The notes: generated by a model from the sequence alone, not told the origin. Positions 1-9,085 are shown, counted from the first letter of the stretch. The stretch is 64,000 nucleotides of DNA from Candidatus Binatia bacterium (GCA_022826945.1 JAJDTY010000042.1:20195-84194), one strand, 5' to 3'. A program made the numbers and translations.

Positions 1-444
1 ACCAGCGTGCTGCGCAAAGAGCATTTTCTGCGGATGAAAGACGGCGCTATCCTGTGCAACTCAGGTCATTTTGACGTGGAGATCGATATTAAAGCCCTCA
101 AGAAAATGGCCAAGAGAGTGGAACGGAATGTCCGCACAAACGTGGACGGATATCATCTGGACGATGGCCGCTGCATTTATGTCATTGGCGAGGGTCGGCT
201 TGTCAATCTTGCTGCGGCTGAAGGACACCCGCCGGCAGTGATGGATATGAGCTTTGCTACGCAGGCGTTAACCGTGCGGTGGGCGGTGGAACACCAGGAA
301 GACCTGACGCCTAACGTGCATGCCGTACCCAAGGAGATTGAAGATCAGGTTGCCAGCCTCAAACTCGTCAGCATGGACATCCAACTCGACCGACTGACCC
401 CGGAGCAGAAGCGCTATCTTGCATCCTGGGAATTTGGGACATAA
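1..444 (+). CDS. ahcY: S-adenosylhomocysteine hydrolase, C-terminal part (5' end outside window)
   Basis: The enzyme splits S-adenosylhomocysteine to adenosine and homocysteine in the cytoplasm and so relieves product inhibition of methyltransferases. The frame is already open at base 1, so only the last ~147 codons are present. Seen: the family block ILCNSGHFDVEID, then NVRTNVDGYHL, then ATQALTVRW near the C terminus. The protein ends LTPEQKRYLASWEFGT and lacks the longer tail with Lys-Tyr that closes most bacterial and eukaryotic enzymes; this shorter end is the form I know from archaeal and Thermotoga-type enzymes (family knowledge). The amidase gene follows after 9 bases, so the two may be co-transcribed. 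Confidence 0.93.
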   Translation, partial: TSVLRKEHFLRMKDGAILCNSGHFDVEIDIKALKKMAKRVERNVRTNVDGYHLDDGRCIYVIGEGRLVNLAAAEGHPPAVMDMSFATQALTVRWAVEHQEDLTPNVHAVPKEIEDQVASLKLVSMDIQLDRLTPEQKRYLASWEFGT

Positions 445-453
445 GTTCTACCC

Positions 454-1659
454 ATGGTCGGTGGGGTGTTTCGGTGGGGACTAGGGGTGGTTCTGCTTGC
501 GAGTGTGGCCCCTTTCGCCCTTGCCCTCTCCCCGCCCCGTCCCGCTCTTGAAGAAATACGACATACCTCGGTCCCGGATTACACCCGGGTCATTATTACC
601 CTCTCGGCCCAAGCGGACTATAACCACTTCAGAGTTGCGGCCGACCGGGCGCATGACCGCCCGCCCCGGATTGTCATCGATTTCTCCTCAACGCGCATTG
701 CTCCGCGCCTGCGGGCGCCCATTCCCGTGGATGACGGCCTGCTCAGACGCATCCGGACGGGCCAGTTTTCGCCAACAACCGCCCGGGTCGTACTCGATCT
801 GGAACAGATTGAGAGCTATACCGCTTTTCCGCTCTACTCGCCGTATCGCCTCATTATCGATGTCAAAGGCAAGAGTAAGGAAACCGAGGTAGACCAACCA
901 TCCGAGCAAGTCGAAGCGCCCCAGCCATATCGGATTATGATTGACCCCGGGCACGGCGGGCGTGATCCGGGTGCTATCGGCGTTGGCGGCCTCAAGGAGA
1001 AAACCGTAGTCCTGGCCATCAGCAAAAGACTCGGCAAAAAGCTGGAGTCCCGCCTCAAGCTGGAGCCCCGCCGCCCGGTAAAAGTACTCTATACGCGAGA
1101 GCGGGACGTCTTTATTCCCCTGCCGGAACGCACGGCCAAAGCTAATGCTATGAAGGCCGACCTTTTTATTTCGATTCACGCCAATGCCAGTGAAAATCCT
1201 CGCCTCCAAGGAGTGGAGACTTATTATCTGAACAATACCAATGATCGGGCTACCGAACGACTGGCGAGGCGTGAAAATGGCCTGACGCCACCAGGAGTGG
1301 CAAGTCTTGAAAATGGCTTGGCGCCGGGAAGCGACTTATACTTCATTTTGAGCGACCTCCATCATACCGGGAACGAACCAGAGTCAATTGCCCTTGCTCA
1401 TGCCCTCCAGACCTCTATGATGGCCCAGGTTGCCAAACGTCATTCGAAGGTCCGTAACCTTGGGGTAAAAAAAGGACCGTTCTACGTGCTCGTTGGAGCG
1501 CATATGCCGTGCGTATTGGCCGAAGTATCCTTTCTGACGCACCGCGTCCAGGGTCGGCTGCTGCGCTCCTCGGCTTATCGGGAAGCCATAGCGGAAGGAC
1601 TTTTTCAAGGGATTGCCCGATTTATCAAAGAAGAGTTGCCACGTATGGAGAGCCTGTGA
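454..1659 (+). CDS. amiC: N-acetylmuramoyl-L-alanine amidase with AMIN domain (AmiC type)
   Basis: Periplasmic zinc amidase that removes stem peptides from peptidoglycan, usually during daughter-cell separation. A hydrophobic N terminus (residues ~5-25, ending ALALS) is a likely Sec signal. Residues ~30-140 look like an AMIN domain, which targets the septal wall. Residues ~158-392 are an Amidase_3 domain with the zinc His in IDPGHGGRDPGA, a Glu in GLKEKTVV, the SIHANA block and the C-terminal VLAEVSFLTH containing the catalytic Glu. 401 aa is normal for the family. The ATG at 454 lies 9 bases after ahcY. glnD begins 29 bases downstream, so a loose operon ahcY-amiC-glnD-xerD is plausible. Confidence 0.93.
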   Translation: MVGGVFRWGLGVVLLASVAPFALALSPPRPALEEIRHTSVPDYTRVIITLSAQADYNHFRVAADRAHDRPPRIVIDFSSTRIAPRLRAPIPVDDGLLRRIRTGQFSPTTARVVLDLEQIESYTAFPLYSPYRLIIDVKGKSKETEVDQPSEQVEAPQPYRIMIDPGHGGRDPGAIGVGGLKEKTVVLAISKRLGKKLESRLKLEPRRPVKVLYTRERDVFIPLPERTAKANAMKADLFISIHANASENPRLQGVETYYLNNTNDRATERLARRENGLTPPGVASLENGLAPGSDLYFILSDLHHTGNEPESIALAHALQTSMMAQVAKRHSKVRNLGVKKGPFYVLVGAHMPCVLAEVSFLTHRVQGRLLRSSAYREAIAEGLFQGIARFIKEELPRMESL

Positions 1660-1688
1660 GCCCGCCTCGCCAGGAAAGATAGCGTATC

Positions 1689-4397
1689 ATGGACGCCGAC
1701 CAGCAACACTTGACCTCCGCCCTCATTGAGTTGCCACCCCTCCCCTCGTCAGACCCGGACGTGGAACTTGATCCCGATTGGAACCTGAGTCAGATTGCCA
1801 GCACCTATCGCACCCAGGTCCACGAGTTACTGATACGGTATCAGGCGGAGGGCCAGAGTGGACGCTCCGTGGTTGAGTTCCATACTGCGCTGATCGATCA
1901 ACTCGTACAGTATGTCTTTACCGCCGCGACCCGTCTCTACACACGTCGCTATACCAGCCTCAGCCAACGCTGTAGTCTGTTTGCCCTGGGCGGCTATGGC
2001 CGTGGAGAGCTGAATCCGCATTCTGACATTGATTTGCTCTTCCTCTACCACTGGAAAATCACCCCCTATGCCGAGACGGTGTGGGAAACCCTGTATTACA
2101 GTCTAATGGACGCGGGCTGGACGGTCGGCCATGCGGTTCGCAACATTCGGGAATGCCTCCGGCATGCGAGTCGGGATCTCGAAATTAAAACCTCTCTGCT
2201 CGATAATCGCTATCTGTGTGGAGAAGAGTCCCTGGCTCGTGAGTTTCAGACCGCCGTTCATCGCGACCTAGTGGAGAAACGATCCGAACAGTTTTTTCAG
2301 GCAAAAGCCGAAGAGAGTCGCGCCCGCCACCAGCGCCAGGGCGATTCACTCTATCTGCTCGAACCAAATTTGAAAGAGGGTTGTGGCGGGTTGCGCGATT
2401 TACATACCGCCTGGTGGTTGGCCAAAGTAAAATTCAAGCTCACCAACTGGCGTGAACTCATCGTCAAGGGTGTTGTCTCGGAATCGACCCTCGCCGCAGT
2501 AGAAGCGGCCCAAGATTTCTTGTGGCGGGTGCGGAACGGACTCCATCTTCTGGATCGGACAGAACAGGATAAACTGACCTTTGAACATCAAGATCAGCTC
2601 GCTCCGGCGTGTGGCTTCTCGGACGCTACCCAGTTCATGCGAACCTACTACCAGCACGTCACGACCATTCATGATTTTACCCGGCTCATGTTTGAGCGCT
2701 GTGTCACACCGTCTCGACTCTTCAACTTTTTAGGCCGCCCGCGGGGTCGGGACATCCGTGAGGGCATTCGTATTGTTGACCAGACCCTGCATGTGACCAA
2801 GCCCGAAATGCTCACCCAGGAGCCGCTCAATCTCGTGACCCTCTTCCATGATGCTCAACGTCACGACGTCACGTGTAGCCGTGAAACCAAGCAGGTGATT
2901 CGTCAGGCGCTGACCAAGCTTCCACCGGAATCGGCCAGCCGCCCCGAGGTGCGGGATGCCTTTCTCGCCCTTTTATCCTGGAAGCAGCGGGTTGCCTCGA
3001 CCCTGCAAGCGATGCACGAAGTCGGTCTGCTCGAATGGCTGTTACCCGAGTTCGGTCACTTACGCTGGCGAACGCAGCGCGACCTATACCATATCTATGC
3101 CATCGACGAGCATACCTTGCATGGCGTGGCAGAACTCGAACGCTTGCGCGACGGCGAATATAAAGACAGTCTACCGCTCCTGACTCAAGTCATGCGCGAG
3201 ATTGATCGGGTGGACCTCTTATTCCTGTCTATGCTCTTCCACGATGTCGGTAAGGGGTTTGGCGTTGAACATTCCGCCCGGAGCGCCGAAATGGTGAACA
3301 CGGCCGCCAGACGCTGGCAACTGCCGCCGGATGAGGCGCACGAGTGGCAGGTCCTCGTCCTCCAACATCTCTTTATGTCTCATATTGCCCAACGGCGCGA
3401 CCTTTCAGACGACGCGCAAATTGCTGATTTTGCCCGAACGGTAGAGAATCCCGGCTGCTTGAAAAGGCTCTATCTGCTGACGTTTGCCGATATGAAGGCC
3501 GTTGGCCCCAAGGTCTGGAATAGCTGGAAGGGGGGGCTCCTCAACGAGCTCTATCTACGCACCTTGGAGCGCCTGGAAACGGGAGCGCTTGTTGAGGAGG
3601 ATCAAGACGCGCGCCTCCAGCGCCGGAAAGAGCGTATCCGCCACCATCTGGCCGAAGAAGAAGCCGCCGACCAGCTCGCCCAGTTCCTGGCCGCCATGCC
3701 GGACAGTTATTTCCTGACGACCCCGGAGGACGCGGTCCCAGAGCATTTTCAACTCATGAGCCGTTTTATCCAGGCAGAGGCTGAAGCTCCCTACCGCGCC
3801 AGCCTGCACCACTTTCCAGAGCAGGAGTATAGTGAATTCACCCTGGTCACCCGTGATCGCCCAGGGCTTTTTTCCATGCTCGCCGGCGTTCTCACCGTCA
3901 GCAGCCTCAGTATTTCCGGAGCACGCATTGCCACCAGCCAGCAAGGCATTGCTTTAGATGTCTTCCGGCTGTCACATCTGGATCGTCAGGACATGCTACT
4001 CTCGGAAGATACCTGGGCGCGATTTTATACGCGGCTGAACGCGGTGTTACACGGAGAGCGAACGGTTGAGGACCTACTTCAGGCAGCCAGGCCGCCGGCA
4101 TTTCTGCAACGCTCCCGCCCACGCCTGCGGACCGAGATTACGATTGATAACACCACATCGCCAACCTACACCCTGGTCGATGTCACGGCGCTGGACCGGA
4201 TCGGACTCTTATTCGAGGTGACCCACGCCCTGTTCCAACTCGGCCTCGTGATCCACTTGGCGAAGATCACAACCAATGTCGATCAGGTCCTCGATGTCTT
4301 CTACGTGACTGATGTGACAGGCGCGAAGGTTGGGAATCCCGATCAGGTGCTGGCAGAGTTGCAAGGCCGGCTGCGGAGCCATGAGGAGGCAGCATGA
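1689..4397 (+). CDS. glnD: GlnD, bifunctional PII uridylyltransferase / uridylyl-removing enzyme
   Basis: Cytoplasmic sensor of glutamine that uridylylates PII when nitrogen is short and removes UMP when glutamine is plentiful. 902 aa, normal length. Domains in order: nucleotidyltransferase with GGYGRGELNPHSDIDLLF at ~100-118, carrying the metal-binding Asp pair; a helical middle; an HD hydrolase domain with LFHDVGKG near residue 518; two ACT domains beginning near TLVTRDRPGLF (~720) and TLVDVTALDRIGLLF (~828). The likely target PII is at 54626 in the same window. The stop overlaps the xerD start by 4 bases (ATGA), which implies translational coupling. I see no missing key residue. Confidence 0.97.
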   Translation: MDADQQHLTSALIELPPLPSSDPDVELDPDWNLSQIASTYRTQVHELLIRYQAEGQSGRSVVEFHTALIDQLVQYVFTAATRLYTRRYTSLSQRCSLFALGGYGRGELNPHSDIDLLFLYHWKITPYAETVWETLYYSLMDAGWTVGHAVRNIRECLRHASRDLEIKTSLLDNRYLCGEESLAREFQTAVHRDLVEKRSEQFFQAKAEESRARHQRQGDSLYLLEPNLKEGCGGLRDLHTAWWLAKVKFKLTNWRELIVKGVVSESTLAAVEAAQDFLWRVRNGLHLLDRTEQDKLTFEHQDQLAPACGFSDATQFMRTYYQHVTTIHDFTRLMFERCVTPSRLFNFLGRPRGRDIREGIRIVDQTLHVTKPEMLTQEPLNLVTLFHDAQRHDVTCSRETKQVIRQALTKLPPESASRPEVRDAFLALLSWKQRVASTLQAMHEVGLLEWLLPEFGHLRWRTQRDLYHIYAIDEHTLHGVAELERLRDGEYKDSLPLLTQVMREIDRVDLLFLSMLFHDVGKGFGVEHSARSAEMVNTAARRWQLPPDEAHEWQVLVLQHLFMSHIAQRRDLSDDAQIADFARTVENPGCLKRLYLLTFADMKAVGPKVWNSWKGGLLNELYLRTLERLETGALVEEDQDARLQRRKERIRHHLAEEEAADQLAQFLAAMPDSYFLTTPEDAVPEHFQLMSRFIQAEAEAPYRASLHHFPEQEYSEFTLVTRDRPGLFSMLAGVLTVSSLSISGARIATSQQGIALDVFRLSHLDRQDMLLSEDTWARFYTRLNAVLHGERTVEDLLQAARPPAFLQRSRPRLRTEITIDNTTSPTYTLVDVTALDRIGLLFEVTHALFQLGLVIHLAKITTNVDQVLDVFYVTDVTGAKVGNPDQVLAELQGRLRSHEEAA

Positions 4398-5341
4398 CTC
4401 AGCCCACCATTGCGCACCACCCCCCCCCCTCTCACCAAAATAGCGCCCAGAGTGACGCCCTGCTTGATACTTTTCTGGGACATCTCACCGTAGAAAAGGG
4501 CTTAACGCCGCGCACGGTAGAGGTCTACAGTCGGGACCTCCACCGGTTCTGCGCCTATTTATCGACCCAGGATATGGCGGATGTCAGACAAGTCGGTTCG
4601 CGCCATATCGTCGGCTTTCTCAGCGCTCTGCACGAGCAGGGCGTATCAACCCGGACCCAATCCCGAGTCTTAACCGCGCTACGTGGCTTGTACCGCTTCC
4701 TCCAACGGGAAAATGAACTGCCCGGGAAGAACCCAACCGCCCTGCTCCATCTGCCCAAGTTCGGCCGCTCCCTGCCCCACGTCCCTTCCCAGGAACAGGT
4801 AGACGCCCTCATCTCGCTACCAGATGCGGCGACTCCGCTCGGCATGCGGAATCAGACCATGCTCGAAGTGTTGTACGCGACTGGCCTGCGCGTCTCCGAA
4901 CTGGTTCAGTTAACAGTCTCTCAGGTCAATCGGGAAGCGGGATTCGTCCGGGTACGGGGCAAGGGCAATCGGGAACGCCTCGTCCCCCTGGGGACTCGGG
5001 CGCTCTCGCAGTTCCAGCGCTATCTCGACACTGTCCGCCCGGTCTTGTTGAAGCAGCGCAGCAGCGATTATATTTTCCTGACCCGCTCCGGGAAGCCGCT
5101 CACCCGTCAGGCATTCTGGGCGATGATCAAAAGCTACGCCAAGCGTAATCCTGAGAGCGGTCCCGTCTATCCCCACTCCTTGCGACACGCCTTTGCGACG
5201 CATCTCCTGGAGGGGGGGGCAGACCTGCGGGCGGTCCAGTCCATGCTGGGTCACGTCGATATTGCCACAACGCAAATTTACACCCACCTAGCGAGCGCAC
5301 GCTTACGCGAGGTGCACCGGAAGTATCATCCACGCGGTTGA
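4394..5341 (+). CDS. xerD: Tyrosine recombinase XerD
   Basis: Site-specific recombinase that with XerC resolves chromosome dimers at dif. 315 aa. Residues ~25-110 form the SAM-like core-binding domain (LTPRTVEVYSRDL). The catalytic domain shows Arg in ATGLRVSEL (~164), Lys in KGNRERLVPL, the HSLRHAFATHLL block (His and Arg), a second His in LGHVDIATTQ and the nucleophilic Tyr in QIYTHL near 296. The ends VLYATGLRVSEL and HRKYHPRG fit XerD better than XerC. An extra ~20-residue proline/histidine-rich N terminus precedes the normal start of the domain. It overlaps glnD by 4 bases and is followed by a terminator hairpin. Confidence 0.93.
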   Translation: MTQPTIAHHPPPSHQNSAQSDALLDTFLGHLTVEKGLTPRTVEVYSRDLHRFCAYLSTQDMADVRQVGSRHIVGFLSALHEQGVSTRTQSRVLTALRGLYRFLQRENELPGKNPTALLHLPKFGRSLPHVPSQEQVDALISLPDAATPLGMRNQTMLEVLYATGLRVSELVQLTVSQVNREAGFVRVRGKGNRERLVPLGTRALSQFQRYLDTVRPVLLKQRSSDYIFLTRSGKPLTRQAFWAMIKSYAKRNPESGPVYPHSLRHAFATHLLEGGADLRAVQSMLGHVDIATTQIYTHLASARLREVHRKYHPRG

Positions 5342-5360
5342 AGGTTCGGGCTCAAAGGCG

Positions 5361-5399
5361 AAGGCAAAGAAAACGGCCCTCTTCTTCAGTGCCTTTTTT
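5361..5399 (+). terminator. Rho-independent terminator after xerD
   Basis: Left arm AAGGCA-AAGAA at 5361-5371 pairs with TTCTT (5382-5386) and TGCCTT (5390-5395), leaving a 3-base bulge, and is followed by a run of six T ending at 5399. It sits between the convergent xerD and alcohol dehydrogenase genes and touches the stop of the latter. Confidence 0.7.
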
Positions 5400-6492
5400 A
5401 CATCACGACCACGCTCCGGGCGACTTCGCCTTTCTCCAGCGCGGTCATGGCATCGTTGACTTCATCCAGAGCGTAGGTCCGGGTCACCAGTTCATCGAGC
5501 TTGAGCTTGTCGTTCATATACAGCTCAATCAAGCGCGGCATATCGACGTGCGGACGGGAGGAACCGTACACCGAACCCTGAATCTTTTTCTCGTTGAGCA
5601 GACTGAACGCGGGGATCGTCACCGTCTCTTCACGCGCCGGGGCGCCAACAACAATCGTACTGCCCCCCTGTCTGGTGCAGGCATAGGCCTGTTCGATGGT
5701 CTTGCCCAGACCGATCACTTCAAAAGCGTAATCCGAGCCGCGCCCGTCGGTCAGGCCCCGCACGGTCTTGGTCAGGTCGTCTCGGGACGGATTCACGGTG
5801 TGGGTCGCGCCAAACTCTTTGGCGTACTCAAGCTTATTGTCCATCAGGTCCACCGCAATAATGACGCTCGCCCCGGCCAGCGCGCAGCCTTGGATCACGT
5901 TCAGCCCCACCCCTCCACAGCCGATGACTACAGCGCTCGTGCCGGGCCTGACCGCGGCGGTATTAATAGCCGCTCCGACTCCGGTCATGACGCCGCAGCC
6001 GACCAGACAGGCTTTGTCGAGCGGCACCTCGTCCGGGATTTTGACGCAGGCGATTTCGGGCACCACCGCGTGTTCCGCATAGCTCGATAGACCAGCGGCA
6101 TGATGGATCTTCTGGCCGTTTTTACTGAGCCGACAAGTACCATCAAGGAGGGCACCTTTACCCATAATCGTCCGCATATTCACGCACAGGACCGGGCTAC
6201 CCTGGGCGCAGTAGTAGCAGTGTCCACAGTAGGGAGCGAAGGACAGAACCACATGGTCGCCGGGCTTGACCATCGTCACGTCCGGCCCGACTTCTTCGAC
6301 AATGCCAGCGCCCTCATGACCGGGCACGACCGGCAGCGGAGAGCGAATCACGCCGTGGATGATGGAATAGTCACTATGACACACGCCATTCGCGGCAATC
6401 TTGACCCGTACTTCTTTTGATTTGGGGTTGTCGAGGTCAACCTCTTCTACTTGGAGTGGGGTGCTGAGTTCGTATAGGACTGCGGCTTTCAT
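5398..6492 (-). CDS. Zinc-dependent alcohol dehydrogenase (MDR superfamily)
   Basis: Cytoplasmic NAD-dependent oxidation of an alcohol or reduction of an aldehyde; substrate unknown. 364 aa. Seen: catalytic zinc Cys in GVCHSDYS, His in VVPGHEGAG, and four structural-zinc Cys in CGHCYYCAQGSPVLC. The Rossmann motif is VIGCGGVGLNVIQG followed by an acidic residue in AVDLMDNK, which favours NAD over NADP. It resembles the class III / NDMA-dependent branch rather than short plant-type enzymes. A strong AAGGAGGA ribosome site lies before the ATG at 6492. meaB ends only 11 bases upstream, so meaB and this gene form one minus-strand unit. Confidence 0.9.
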   Translation of the reverse strand: MKAAVLYELSTPLQVEEVDLDNPKSKEVRVKIAANGVCHSDYSIIHGVIRSPLPVVPGHEGAGIVEEVGPDVTMVKPGDHVVLSFAPYCGHCYYCAQGSPVLCVNMRTIMGKGALLDGTCRLSKNGQKIHHAAGLSSYAEHAVVPEIACVKIPDEVPLDKACLVGCGVMTGVGAAINTAAVRPGTSAVVIGCGGVGLNVIQGCALAGASVIIAVDLMDNKLEYAKEFGATHTVNPSRDDLTKTVRGLTDGRGSDYAFEVIGLGKTIEQAYACTRQGGSTIVVGAPAREETVTIPAFSLLNEKKIQGSVYGSSRPHVDMPRLIELYMNDKLKLDELVTRTYALDEVNDAMTALEKGEVARSVVVM

Positions 6493-6503
6493 AACTTCCT
6501 CCT

Positions 6504-7508
6504 TTATGTGCTGGACCCGGCTTCATCTCGAAGCGCGGCGCTTTCCAGAATTTGATGCGACGCGGTATGGGGATCGAGCGTTCCAGCACCAACCGCATCG
6601 AAATAACGCGACAGCTCGGGATCGGTCTGGGCTCCGGCAGTCAAGCGTTTACGGACTTCATATTCGACTCGGGTAATGAGTTCCTCACGCCGACGCTCCG
6701 AGCGCCGCCGCGCCAGCTCTCCAGATGCAAGCGACGACTGATGATGATCCCGGATGGCTTGCAACAGCTCCGGCAGACCCGTTCCGTTAATCGCCTGCGT
6801 CGCCAGCACGGGAATGCGCCAGGACGACTGCGCCGACTCCTTTGCCGGACGATTACTGTATTTCAGCTCCAGCATCAGGCTGAGTTCAGTCATCATCCGC
6901 TGTGCTCCGTCCCGGTCCGCCTTATTGACGACGAAGATATCCGCAATCTCCATCAACCCGGCTTTCATGACCTGAACGCCGTCACCGGCTTCCGGCACGA
7001 GCGTTACCAGGACGGTATCGGTCGTGCCCATGACGTCCAATTCCGTCTGCCCGACACCGACCGTCTCAACCAGAATATAGTCCAGGCTGGCCGCATCCAT
7101 CAGCTTAATGACGTCCTTGGTCGCACGGGACAGCCCACCGTGACTCCCGCGCGTCGCCATACTCCGAATAAAGACGCCGCTGTCAAGATAATGTTTCGTC
7201 ATCCGAATCCGGTCGCCCAGCAGCGCACCGCCGGTAAAGGGGCTCGACGGGTCAATGGCAACAATCCCAACCGTTTCTCCGGCCTGACGCATCAGCGTCG
7301 TCAGCCCGTCTACCAGACTCGACTTGCCGGCACCCGGAGGACCGGTAACCCCTATCGTGCAGGCGTGCCCTTGCCTGGGCCCGATGGCCTCCAGAATACG
7401 ACCCAGCCGTCCATCTTCTCGTTCTACCAGCGTCATCAGACGAGCCAGCGCGCGGCTATCTCCGGACGACATTCTTTTGAGTAGTTGATCCAGTGTGTGC
7501 TTTGCCAT
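6504..7508 (-). CDS. meaB: MeaB/ArgK-type GTPase, chaperone of a B12-dependent acyl-CoA mutase
   Basis: G3E-family P-loop GTPase that loads or protects adenosylcobalamin in methylmalonyl-CoA or related mutases. 334 aa. Walker A is GVTGPPGAGKSS (residues 53-64); VETVGVGQTELDV is the switch/Walker B area; VNKADRDG is the NKxD guanine-specificity motif. No mutase subunit lies in the window, so the client is either elsewhere or was separated. The gene is first in a minus-strand pair with the zinc alcohol dehydrogenase. It is divergent from the crotonase gene across a 115-base gap. A link to propionate or branched acyl-CoA metabolism is inferred from the family only. Confidence 0.93.
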   Translation of the reverse strand: MAKHTLDQLLKRMSSGDSRALARLMTLVEREDGRLGRILEAIGPRQGHACTIGVTGPPGAGKSSLVDGLTTLMRQAGETVGIVAIDPSSPFTGGALLGDRIRMTKHYLDSGVFIRSMATRGSHGGLSRATKDVIKLMDAASLDYILVETVGVGQTELDVMGTTDTVLVTLVPEAGDGVQVMKAGLMEIADIFVVNKADRDGAQRMMTELSLMLELKYSNRPAKESAQSSWRIPVLATQAINGTGLPELLQAIRDHHQSSLASGELARRRSERRREELITRVEYEVRKRLTAGAQTDPELSRYFDAVGAGTLDPHTASHQILESAALRDEAGSST

Positions 7509-7623
7509 GGGTGCGCTTCTTTCTCCTTGAGCGGTCTATATACCGGAAGCTGCTGGTAAAGTCAGTGGAGCTTGGTATGCTGTGGAAGAAAAAATACGCA
7601 GACTGCACAGCGCGGAGGAAAGC

Positions 7624-8400
7624 ATGGAATGGGACACGCTCTATATTGAAAAAAAGGAGGCGGTGGCCTTTCTGACCCTGGATCGTTCGGCGTCCTTAAA
7701 TGCGGTGAACGACCAACTCACGGCTGACCTCGAAGCGGCATGTCAAACGCTTGAGGCGGATGTCGACCTCCAAGTGGTCGTGCTGAGGGGTGAAGGCCGC
7801 GCCTTTTGTTCCGGTATGGACCTCAAGGCGGCCGCCATGCGCCCCTCAACGAACGCTGCCATTGATGAGGTGTGGGCTCCCTGGCAACGCGCGTTAGATA
7901 TTCTGGAGCACCTCAACGCTCTTACGATTGCTTCCATCCACGGCGCCTGTCTTGGAGCTGGCTGTGAGTTGGTCTTAGCTTGTGACTTTCGGATTGCGGC
8001 CAATACTGCCTTCTTCTCCCTGCCCCAAGTACTCTACGGCTCACCGCCCGATGCCAGCCAGAGCTATAAACTCGTGCAGCTCATCGGTCTCGCCAAAGCC
8101 AAAGAAATCCTTATTCTCGGGGAACGCTTTGATGCCTCCCAAGCCGAGCGTTGGGGACTGCTGACAAAAGTCATTGAAGCCGAAAATCTCAAGGAGGAAA
8201 CCGAGCACCTCGTCGCCCGTTGCCAAAAAGTCGGCAGCCGGGCTGCGACCGTCGCCAAGCATCTGCTGCATCAGTCCTGGACGATGGGCCAGGAGACCTG
8301 GTCGTCGGAGATATCCCATGCCCGTGCGACCGCGCTTGAGACCAAGGACTTTGCCGATGCCATGCGCATCTACCGCGAGCAGCGCAAGCCGCAGGTGTAG
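7624..8400 (+). CDS. Enoyl-CoA hydratase/isomerase (crotonase) family protein
   Basis: Crotonase-fold acyl-CoA enzyme of 258 aa. The start at 7624 (MEWDTLYIEKK) is preferred because GGAGGAA lies 5 bases upstream, although the frame is open from 7582. Seen: the CoA and oxyanion-hole stretch GRAFCSGMDLKAA and the second oxyanion block GACLGAGCELVLACDF, which contains the Glu equivalent to rat Glu144. The position of the second catalytic Glu (Glu164, in PEI of true hydratases) is Gln in LPQVLYG. This argues against a classical hydratase and for another crotonase activity such as isomerase, hydrolase or lyase. Substrate unknown. Divergent from meaB. Confidence 0.88.
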   Translation: MEWDTLYIEKKEAVAFLTLDRSASLNAVNDQLTADLEAACQTLEADVDLQVVVLRGEGRAFCSGMDLKAAAMRPSTNAAIDEVWAPWQRALDILEHLNALTIASIHGACLGAGCELVLACDFRIAANTAFFSLPQVLYGSPPDASQSYKLVQLIGLAKAKEILILGERFDASQAERWGLLTKVIEAENLKEETEHLVARCQKVGSRAATVAKHLLHQSWTMGQETWSSEISHARATALETKDFADAMRIYREQRKPQV

Positions 8401-8406
8401 GGGTTA

Positions 8407-8438
8407 GGGATTGGGGCGAACCCCCAGCCCCTAATCCC
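8407..8438. repeat. G/C-rich inverted repeat after the crotonase gene
   Basis: GGGATTGGGGC (8407-8417) pairs with GCCCC-AATCCC (8427-8438) with one bulged T and a 9-base loop. There is no T tract on the plus strand, so it may be an intergenic palindromic repeat or a weak terminator. The rest of 8401-8568 holds nothing I recognise. Confidence 0.5.
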
Positions 8439-8568
8439 CAATCTCACGCTCTCTGTCACGCTCAACTTTATTCAGGAACTCCGTGCTGCCGGGCTGCGCA
8501 TCGTGTTGCGCGAGAGCTTGAACACGCTGTCTTTTCAAGGGACGGTGGAACTGAAAAATCCCCCTCCT

Positions 8569-8829
8569 TCACTTCGTTTGGGACAATCGTTTTTTCACCC
8601 ACCCCTTCGTTTCCTTCTCCAGGCGCTCGGCAATCCAGGTCTTAATGACAGATTGTCGCGTCACGCCTAAACGGCTCGCCTGTCGGTCCAGTGAGTCTAT
8701 CATCCAGTTCGGGAAATCGACATTCACCCGTCGCTGCTCGTGTCCCGGCCTGCGAGCTTTCGTCAGATCAAGGTAGGGCGTAATATCTTCACCCTTATCA
8801 AACAACCGATCTAATTCTTTAGCCTTCAT
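8569..8829 (-). CDS. brnA: BrnA-like antitoxin
   Basis: Antitoxin of a type II toxin-antitoxin pair; it binds BrnT and represses the shared promoter. 86 aa from the ATG at 8829 (MKAKELDRLFDKGEDI); the frame runs open to 8940 but the longer form would lie inside the toxin gene. RRVNVDFPNWMIDSLDRQASRLGVTRQSVIKTWIAERL is split here as RRVNVDFPNWMID then a short helix-turn-helix-like tail with GVTRQSVIKTW, the ribbon-helix-helix layout of BrnA. It overlaps the toxin gene by 11 bases, the usual arrangement of toxin first and antitoxin second. Confidence 0.85.
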   Translation of the reverse strand: MKAKELDRLFDKGEDITPYLDLTKARRPGHEQRRVNVDFPNWMIDSLDRQASRLGVTRQSVIKTWIAERLEKETKGWVKKRLSQTK

Positions 8830-9085
8830 AATACAATCGCTCTTCTTTCTCTCTCGCCCGTCGGACAGAAATAAGTCGGACACGCTGATCCCCCCGATAC
8901 GTAAAAAAAGCTGACCATAGTTTTCCTTCGGCCATGGCAATCAAGGCGAGGCGGGGTTCATCGTCACTTCGTGCTTCGATTTCCAACCGATCTTCATCTT
9001 CCCAGAGTTTCTGGGCTTCGACAAAATCAATCCCGTGTTTTTCTTTATTCTTCTTGCTTTTCCTGGGATCAAATTCAAACTGCAT
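8819..9085 (-). CDS. brnT: BrnT-like toxin (RelE-fold ribonuclease)
   Basis: Small toxin predicted to cleave RNA and stop translation when the antitoxin is lost. 88 aa, the usual length. It opens with MQFEFDPRKSKKNKEKHGIDF, split here as FEFDP and NKEKHGIDF, the family signature, and ends RVRLISVRRAREKEERLYY, where the Arg-rich SxRRA block is characteristic of BrnT. The ATG at 9085 has no ribosome site, and the promoter predicted at 9098-9125 would start transcription only about six bases upstream, so the message may be nearly leaderless. The pair lies alone between the crotonase and SnoaL-like genes. Confidence 0.9.
   Translation of the reverse strand: MQFEFDPRKSKKNKEKHGIDFVEAQKLWEDEDRLEIEARSDDEPRLALIAMAEGKLWSAFFTYRGDQRVRLISVRRAREKEERLYYEG

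Noticed and set aside
4394..5341. xerD as an integron or phage integrase
   Set aside because: Length, C-terminal pattern and overlap with glnD fit the housekeeping XerD, and no attachment site or cargo adjoins it.
5338..6090. 250-codon plus-strand frame antisense to the zinc alcohol dehydrogenase
   Set aside because: Shadow of a well-supported gene, no ribosome site or family pattern.
6552..7484. 310-codon plus-strand frame antisense to meaB
   Set aside because: The meaB frame holds all GTPase motifs; the opposite frame has none.
8441..8568. Open stretch reading like a coding fragment between the crotonase and brnA genes
   Set aside because: Too short, no start with ribosome site, no family I can name.
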